13,371 nucleotides of DNA from Irineochytrium annulatum (lineage: Eukaryota > Chytridiomycota > Chytridiomycetes > Chytridiales > Chytridiaceae). The stretch is from assembly GCA_027600665.1 (NCBI GenBank), contig JADGJL010000818.1, positions 1 to 13,371 of the forward strand, written 5' to 3'. The translations under genes were made by a program, and so were the position numbers. Positions 7,322 through 13,371 of this stretch are shown piece by piece. Position 1 is the first letter of the stretch; each line of letters starts with the position of its first letter. The notes below the pieces were generated by a model. The model saw only the letters and a program-made list of their open reading frames with translations. It was not told the DNA's origin and made no database searches.

Positions 7322-8601
7322 ATGGCCGCGGCTGTCCTCACGTCGGCGTGCTTTAGTCTCGAGTAAGTCTGCTTCTCCTGCGATAAGACCCAGAGCAATG
7401 ACTGACCTTCTCTCACTCAATCAGCACCGCTGACCCCGCGATCGTCTCGTACGCAGCCTCCGACCCTAACCTGACCGTCGCGGCGTGCGCTGGCGCATGC
7501 GCGACCCCGTTCGTCTTCATCGTGCCGTGGTACACGGGCGACCTGAGGTGTCTGTGCGCCGTCGCGCCGCCGTTGGCAATCGACTCGTTCCAGGTGGGCA
7601 AGAGCCAGTGCGACCAGGCTTGTGCAGATGGGCAGCGGTGCGGCGGAGGGTTTGCGTTCCCGTTTTCCACTTATGTGACCGCAAGCGTTTATGAGCTTCA
7701 GGTGAGGAGCAGTGCAATTGATGGGTATTTTAAGGGATTTGGGTTCTAACGGAGAGTTATTCGCGTTGTTTAGGTGTCCTCCAAATCAACACCCTTCTCT
7801 CCGCACACAAATACCGAGCCCTCCCCGACGCTAGCGCCCTCCCAGTCGCCATCCTCTCCGTCCAACTCCCCATCGTCTCCGTCCTCCCCTCTTCCGGCCG
7901 GCTCTCCACCCGCTATCGTAACATCTGCGTTGCTCCCTCCCCACGAGACAACCCTCCCACCGGCCCCGAACGGGTTCAACGTCTCCTCCCCAGCTCTCCA
8001 ACATCCCTCCACCAACGGCCTCCCGACCATGACGGACCCCTCCGCCGTAACGCTCGCCGCGACGACATCCGCACCACCATCCACTTCCCTCTCGGCCGGG
8101 TCTGGCTCGTCGTCCGACACCAGCGCCGGCTCCCGCCCTTTGCTGATCGCGCTCGTCTCGAGCCTGATCCTCGCGCTCGCGTGCCTGGGCGTGATCATGT
8201 ACTGGAAGCTCTTCCGACGGCAGATCGGGTACGCCGAGGCCCAGGCCATGGCCGATCGGATCAAAGCCGAGAAGATGCTGGCGGGTGGCGGCGGAAGGGC
8301 GAAGGCCGTGGAGGAGGCGAACAGGAAGGAGATGGCGGCGAAGATGGGTGTCGCCGCTGTACCGAGCACCGGAACGAGGGTCGCGTTCGCGGGCGTGGAG
8401 GAGTTGGGCGGTGGCCCGGCAGGGGTGGCGGAAGGTCGGTCGAAGAGCCCGTCGATGTCCTTCCAGGACGCGGGGAGCTCAATAAGGCCTTCGATGTCGT
8501 TTCAGGATAGCCTGACGTCGGGTGGCTCGGAGGTCGGGCTCGTCGAGGGCGGCCATAATCATGTGGACATCGACAAGACTTTGCCGGATATGCCAGCGTA
8601 G
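7322..8601 (+). CDS. WSC-domain single-pass membrane protein (cell-wall sensor type), three exons
   Basis: Exons are 7322-7362, 7425-7701 and 7774-8601 (introns 62 and 72 nt); the product is 381 residues. A WSC domain fills residues 8-105, with eight Cys at 10, 35, 39, 56, 58, 76, 80 and 86 and the typical CGGG near its end. A Ser/Pro/Thr-rich stalk (107-226) is probably O-mannosylated. The membrane segment is 228-250 (PLLIALVSSLILALACLGVI), stopped by KLFRRQ, followed by a cytoplasmic tail of about 130 residues. This is the layout of Wsc1/Slg1-type sensors of the cell-wall integrity pathway, which signal through Rho1 (family knowledge). The tail has PSMSFQD twice (332-338, 345-351). The Met at 7322 has a good context but leaves no proper signal peptide before the domain, so an upstream exon may be missing. 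WSC domains also occur in other surface proteins, so the sensor role is inferred. Confidence 0.8.
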
Positions 8602-9092
8602 GATAACGGGTTCCACGGATGTATAATGTAGACCTTTTCAGTTTCTAGAGTACTTGCGATAGTGTACAACACATTTAATATGTGTATGATTTGCCAATAT
8701 TCACTTCCTTTTTCGTTTGCGCAATCTCGTTTGGTGGTTATGTGTGATGGGATTTAATATTTTGGGTTGCACAGTATGCTTTTAGTTTAAGCATCCATTT
8801 TGCGCCGGTTGACCCTAGACGCCGCGGACATTACCCTGCCGGATTCCAACGTTCGTTTCTTTTTCTTTTGCGAGGAGACTTCTTCTGGTTGTTCCAAGGC
8901 GATTTTTTTTTTTTTTTTTTTTGGTTTTTTTGTTTTTTTTTTTTTTTGCTTTTTTTTTGCGGTGACTAGAATTAATCGGATATACATACTTTAAAGTTTG
9001 ATCCAATGCTTTATCAGTGTTACCCACCCTTTCTGCTCCACACAAGACGTGAGAGCATTATCCCGAGCGTGTCCGGAAGACGCCTATCTCGA
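8602..9092. other. Intergenic region with poly(T) tract
   Basis: AT-rich 3' flank of the WSC gene and 5' flank of the oxidoreductase gene. It holds the T tract at 8903-8958 and a TATA-like TATACATA at about 8981-8988, roughly 105 bases before the ATG at 9093. Lys-rich or Phe-rich frames here only reflect the T tract. Confidence 0.5.
8903..8958 (+). repeat. Poly(T)-rich low-complexity tract
   Basis: A run of 20 T is followed by shorter T runs broken only by GG, G and GC. It lies about 135 bases upstream of the oxidoreductase start. Long poly(dA:dT) tracts exclude nucleosomes in fungal promoters, so a promoter role is plausible. Length errors from sequencing are also likely in such a tract. 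Confidence 0.85.
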
Positions 9093-10672
9093 ATGGGTTC
9101 TTGGCTCTCCCGCCTGCTCCCGTCCCCAACGACGGCGCCCGACCGGACGATGGCTCCCGCTATGACAGAGACGAACCGAGGCCGTGGGCTGGTCCCAACT
9201 GCCCCTCCACCCGTCCCCTTTCCAGTTCCGAACCCCACGCATTCATACTGGCTTGACCAGATGTAAGTAGTTCCTTCCACGAGTTCCTTATGCCGCTACG
9301 TTAATGTTGTTTCCCTCTGTATAATAGCGAACCCCCAACCGCCAGCCCGGACCCGCTGCCCCGCACGACGCCAACGGCCCCAATTGACGTTCTCATCATC
9401 GGCGCCGGCATCACAGGCCTTTCGACGGCCTCCCACCTCCTCACTCTCCTCCCGCGCACGCGCAACCGCGTCGTCTGCCTCGAATCCCGAAACCAACTCT
9501 CACCGGGCGCGACCGGCCGCAACGGCGGGCTCCTCTGGCCCGGCCCCACCGGGCACGTCCCCGACATGTTGGGCCTGTACGGCGGGGCTCCGAACGTCGA
9601 GACGCTCCTGCGGTTCGACGCGGCCAACGTGGAGGCCATCGCGGAGCTGGCGAGGGACGCGAAGGCGAAGGGGTGGGCGGATTTGCAGTTCCATCGGTTC
9701 GATGGGGGTGGGATCACGGCCCTGGAGACGGACAGGGACATGGAGAGGGCGAGAATAGACGTGGCGTGGTTTAAGGCGCATGGTTTGGGTGACGGGTATG
9801 AGGTTTTGGAGGAGGAGGAGGCGCGCCGTGTGACGGGCTACGTGGGGACAATGAAAGGCGCGTTGGTCAACGGCGGGGCTTGTCACGTCGTGCCAGCAAG
9901 GGTCGTTGAGGCCCAAGGCAGGCTGTTTATTGAGCGTGGTGGCACTATCGTGAAGGGGTGTGAGGTACGGCGCGTGACGAGGATCACCGGTGGTGCCGTG
10001 GCGGACGCGCACCGTCAGGAAGTGAGGTGGGATGGCGTGCATGAGGTCGAGACGTCGCTCGGTGTCGTTCACGCCCGCGTGGTGGTCCACGCCTGCAACG
10101 CGTGGACGGCCGCCCTCCTCCCGGGCGTGCCCGTCACGCCTGTGCGCAACCAGGTGGTCGTGACGGGGCCTTTGGAGAAGCGGCTGCTGCCTTCGTTCGC
10201 ATTCTCTGCCAACTCGGGTTACGAGTACATGAGCGGTCGTGACGATGGTCGGATTGTGCTCGGCGGGATGCGGTACTTAACCGAGGGGATGGAATGGGGC
10301 GTGTGCGATGACGCGGCGCTGGACCCTCGCGTGAGCGCTGCGCTGAAGTCGTACCTCGGCGAGCGGTTCCCGTCGCTGGAGGGAAAAGTGGAGGTGGAAA
10401 GGGAATGGGCAGGCATCATGGGGTGGAGTCCAGACGGGTTGCCGTTCGTCGGAGTTGTGCCGGATTCCGCCGGCGGGCAGATCGTCGCGGCCGGGTTCTC
10501 AGGGCATGGAATGCCGAGAGCACTGCTGTGCGGGAGGGCTGTTGCGCAGATGGTGGCCGGGGTAAACGTGGATGTGCCGCACTTTCCGAAAGAGTTATTT
10601 GCGCTTACAAGCGGCAGAATGGAGAAGCTCAGGAAGATGGGAGATCAGGAGAAAGTTACTTCTATGCTTTGA
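9093..10672 (+). CDS. FAD-dependent oxidoreductase, DAO family, two exons
   Basis: Exons are 9093-9262 and 9328-10672; the 65-nt intron (GTAAGT...AATAG) is phase 2, and the product is 504 residues. Joining the exons gives NPTHSYWLDQIEPP, the usual lead-in of fungal DAO-family proteins. The FAD-binding Rossmann motif VLIIGAGITG is at about 78-87, with the ribose-binding Glu at 109 (VVCLES) and GATGRNGG at 117-124. Near the C-terminus are GIMGWSPDGLPFVG (about 419) and GFSGHGMPRALLC (about 446), both typical of the DAO superfamily (PF01266), which oxidises amines or amino acids using FAD with oxygen as acceptor. The exact substrate cannot be told. The first 75 residues are Pro/Thr-rich without a clear targeting signal or peroxisomal SKL end (it ends TSML). 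No obvious cluster partners are adjacent. Confidence 0.88.
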
Positions 10673-11220
10673 GCTTGAATTGTGACTGCGTGCGCGAACT
10701 TTCTTCGTATAGCAATCGTAGAGTGGCCGTTCTTCTCGCTTCTTCGTCGTACCAGCAATTACAAGAACAACGATGATTTAGCTGCTTTTTTCGTTGCTAC
10801 AAAGTGATCACGGCGCTAATGTCGCAAGTCAAACGTGTGCAGGAACGCTTTGCGGCCATAGAGAACCTATCATACATGTTATTGCAAGTTCACTAAGGTC
10901 TCGCGCAGATATCTTCGCCGGATCATAACGTCAGAAAACGCTTGAGGGATCTGAGGAAACGGCCAGCTTTCTGCTTCCATGTGACCATAAGATACTCAAA
11001 CTTCTCTCTCTATCGAATTTTTAAGTCTTCACCAACGCGGACTACACAGCACTTTTCCATCAACTAAGGAGCTGGGCAACAAGCTGGAGATTGATATGTA
11101 TCTCTTTCACACTCCTTTTTCATCAGAAAACAGCAACAAGAAGCGGATTATCGATGGAATAAAAATTCTTACGTTGATTGTAGTTGGAGTGTTCCCTTCA
11201 TTTCTCTCACCTGCATGCAG

Positions 11221-11309
11221 AATCGATTAGGGCTTCTCATGCAACGCAAACCACGGCTGCAAGACTTGGGTTGTCAGAACAGCTAAGCCCCGTTCGACCC
11301 TAATCGATT
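11221..11309. repeat. 12-bp perfect inverted repeat with TTAGGG
   Basis: AATCGATTAGGG at 11221-11232 pairs with CCCTAATCGATT at 11298-11309, 65 bases apart. Each arm contains a single TTAGGG, the common fungal telomere unit, but there is no tandem array. It could be a protein-binding pair or the ends of a small inserted element. Confidence 0.7.
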
Positions 11310-11406
11310 TTACCCAACTTGCTGCGCAATTCGTCGCAGCAGCGTGGCTTTCCGGGCGGGACCTTCGGTGAAGGGACGGCGCCGACCACTCGATCGCTCG
11401 CGATGT

Positions 11407-11430
11407 CGACGCGATAGCCGACGCGATAGC
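11407..11430. repeat. 12-bp tandem duplication
   Basis: CGACGCGATAGC occurs at 11407-11418 and directly again at 11419-11430, inside the GC-rich block upstream of the acid phosphatase promoter. No function is apparent. Confidence 0.7.
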
Positions 11431-11566
11431 CCTTGAGAAATCCACCGACATCCCTGCGTGGACTCGGATTCAGAGGAATCGCCCAGCAAGAAACAAACGT
11501 AACAAAAAGATTCGCGTCGCCCGGCCCGGTCCGACGACAGACAAAAGATCGCCTCCCGAGCGCCTC

Positions 11567-11576
11567 ATATATATAG
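11567..11576 (+). promoter_or_regulatory. TATA box of the acid phosphatase gene
   Basis: ATATATATAG at 11567-11576 lies about 200 bases before the first ATG at 11775. It is followed by a C/T-rich leader typical of fungal transcription starts, so initiation near 11600-11620 is expected. Confidence 0.6.
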
Positions 11577-11774
11577 CTAGAGCGGACCTCATCCTGCCCT
11601 CATCGTCTAATCGTCGGTCACGTCACCTCCCTCCGCCCTCGCCGCCCGCCCTCGCCCTTGCGACCGCGTCCACGTCAGCCGCCCAATATCCCAATCACGA
11701 TTCCTCATCGCCATAACAGCAAACCGCAACTGAACCTTCCACGTCAGCTTTACATCCCCACCACTTTTCACCAA

Positions 11775-13371
11775 ATGCACTACTCCACATCACCAATGCA
11801 CCCGCTGGAGCTCATGATTTGGATGTCGCTCCTCCCCTCCGCCTTGGTCGTCCTCCCTCTCCTCATCCTCCTGCCCTCACCCGCGGCCTCCTGCGTCGCC
11901 TGCGCGCCACCATCCATCGATATCGCGCCGCGCTCCGTCAACAATGCCCCGTCCCAGCTCCAACGCGCGTTCGACACGGTGTTTACTGTCTTCCTCGAGA
12001 ACCAGGACGCGTCCTCGGCGCTTGCGGACCCTTTGCTCGGCGTGTTGCTCCCGCAACACGGCGAGCTCTTGACGAAGCACGAGGCCATCACGCACCCCAG
12101 CCAGCCGAACTACATCGCGGCCGTGGCGGGGGACACGCACGGGGTCACCGGTGATGACAACGCGGACCTGAACACATCGAGCGTCGCGGATACGTTGGAG
12201 GCGGCCGGGTTGGAGTGGGTGACGTATCAAGAGGGGTACCCGGGGGGATGTGAGAAGAATGAGACGTGGAGTGGGGAGCACGAGTACGCCAGGAAGCATA
12301 ACCCTGTGAGTGCTTAAAAAACCAATAGCGCGCGGGGTTACTTCTTCGTGGAAGGCGTTCGTTGTATAAATGACTGGGTCGAATGAGGGGCGCTAAACAG
12401 GATGGATAAATTTGGGCTGATAAACTGGCTGTGTGACGTCGACCTTGGAAGGAATTCTAAGAAAGTTTCCCTTTTTTTGGCTGTAAAGGACATTTTTACC
12501 CGGTGTCCTTTAAAAACTGGAGAACATTTATTCCTTTACCTTTGTCGGGTGTAAATACTTGAATTTAACTTTTCGATATCTCTTTTTATCTTTGGAAGAA
12601 TCTTTACCAAAAAATATTTCCTCATTCTCTGTTACCCTCCCAACGCGATCGTCTGTTTCTGCCATTATGTTTCTGTGCACTTTTTGGGTTGGGATGGGTT
12701 GGACCACCGTTGTCTTCGGGTTACTTAAGTCGACCAAGCGAAGGAACGGATGGGATGCCGCCGGGAAAACCTTATCAATACGAGTCTCCTCTTTTTGCAC
12801 CCTACTACACAGTCCCTGTTTCGAGCACTCCAAATTAATACAATTTGTTCCTTTCCCAACAGTTTATGTCCTTCGTCAATATCTCCCGAAACCTTACCCG
12901 CTGCACCACCCATATCGTCCCTGCGACCCAACTGGCGACAGACGAGTCCTCTTGGCGCGACGGGACCGCTGCCCTGCCCGCTTACATCTTTTACACCCCG
13001 TCACCAACGAACGACGGGCACGACACAAACCTTCCGACGGCATCTCGCTGGCTTGGCTCCTTTCTCCTCCCGAGACTGCTGGACCCCGTCTACGCGCGCA
13101 CGTTATTTTGGATAACGTTTGACGAGAGCGCGTCGCGAACGGGGAATAACGCCGTTTACAGCTTACTCATCGGCCCAGGCGTTGTGAAAGGTGGGGTGGT
13201 TGACAGTAATGTTTACAATCACTACTCGATGCTGAGGTAAAGCGCGCGTTTCTCTTTTGTATGAGCCGGCTAACCGGGGGAATAACAGAACCATCGAACT
13301 TAACTTCAACCTGCCCCCGCTGTCCCCGAACGACGCCCACGCTACTCCCATCCCCATCCCCTCCCCCGTCC
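11775..13371 (+). CDS. Secreted acid phosphatase of the phosphoesterase family (3' end outside window)
   Basis: Exons are 11775-12305, 12863-13236 and 13289 to the window end; 329 residues are visible. Both introns are GT-AG: one of 557 nt (phase 0) and one of 52 nt (phase 2). A signal peptide covers the Leu/Pro-rich start (LLPSALVVLPLLILLPSPAA); Met at 11796, 11814 or 11823 are alternative starts. The exon joins restore family motifs: FLENQDAS (73), THPSQPNYIA (106), TYQEGYPGGC (150), KHNP|FMSF across the long intron, FYTPSPTNDGHDT (220), WITFDES (260) and YNHYSMLR|TIE across the second intron. These match the PF04185 phosphoesterase family, which includes fungal phosphate-repressible acid phosphatases that release phosphate outside the cell. 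Several Asn-X-Ser/Thr sites suggest N-glycosylation. Phosphate regulation is inferred from the family only. Confidence 0.88.

Larger units (their letters stand above)
10673..11774. other. Intergenic region before the acid phosphatase
   Basis: About 1.1 kb without a supported gene. It is AT-balanced to 11215, then a GC-rich block (11227-11550), then the TATA box and leader of the acid phosphatase. A 74-codon ATG frame on the minus strand (11451-11227) lies in the GC-rich block but has no recognisable domain. The leader contains two copies of CCACGTCAGC (11670-11679 and 11739-11748). Confidence 0.45.

Noticed and set aside
7770..8369. A 199-codon open frame on the minus strand
   Set aside because: It is antisense to exon 3 of the WSC gene, in a GC-rich Ser/Pro stretch that tends to stay open on both strands.
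8787..9045. Lys-rich and Phe-rich frames
   Set aside because: They are produced by the poly(T) tract, not by a gene.
9500..10090. A 196-codon open frame on the minus strand
   Set aside because: It lies antisense to the well-supported oxidoreductase exon 2 and shows no recognisable family.
11227..11451. 74-codon ATG frame on the minus strand
   Set aside because: GC-rich block with a tandem duplication; no domain, no splice or promoter support, and its stop falls in the inverted-repeat arm.
12559..13122. A 187-codon plus-strand frame overlapping the acid phosphatase
   Set aside because: It combines the long intron with exon 2 in the wrong frame; the correct frame of exon 2 matches the phosphoesterase family.

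Overview
This window looks like a piece of a filamentous fungal genome, most likely a basidiomycete (inference). The evidence is protein-coding genes split by short GT-AG introns (mostly 46-72 nt), GC-rich exons set in AT-richer intergenic DNA, TATA boxes, a WSC-type cell-wall sensor, a GPI-anchored secreted protein and a fungal acid phosphatase. I see no rRNA, tRNA, CRISPR array or intact transposon.

Layout. (1) 2-568 (+): the 3' end of a gene for a tandem-repeat protein. Six Thr/Gly-rich units of 28-33 residues carry regularly spaced KR/RR dibasic sites, like a Kex2-processed repeat precursor. (2) 1467-1977 (-): a four-exon gene for a UPF0538/DUF2340 (C2orf76-like) protein, which I assembled by hand across three short introns. 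(3) About 2100-2830 (+): broken coding sequence rich in coiled-coil-like segments, probably a pseudogene. (4) 3488-3805 (-): a two-exon gene for a 64-residue basic-tailed protein of unknown function, behind a clear TATA box at 3945-3953. (5) 4160-5565: mostly unexplained, with splice-like signals but no gene I can defend. (6) 5566-6696 (+): a three-exon secreted, GPI-anchored, Ser/Thr-rich protein. (7) 7322-8601 (+): a three-exon WSC-domain single-pass membrane protein. (8) 9093-10672 (+): a two-exon FAD-dependent oxidoreductase of the DAO family. (9) 11775 to the window end (+): a secreted phosphoesterase-type acid phosphatase with one very long (557 nt) and one normal intron, running off the window.

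Several products are cell-surface or secreted (repeat protein by inference, GPI protein, WSC sensor, acid phosphatase). Nothing shows that they form a cluster or pathway; they look like ordinary neighbours. The most interesting item is the repeat protein at the left edge: its last repeat stops exactly where the other units have their dibasic site. The repeat protein's N-terminus lies outside the window, and no UstYa-type oxidase is visible here.
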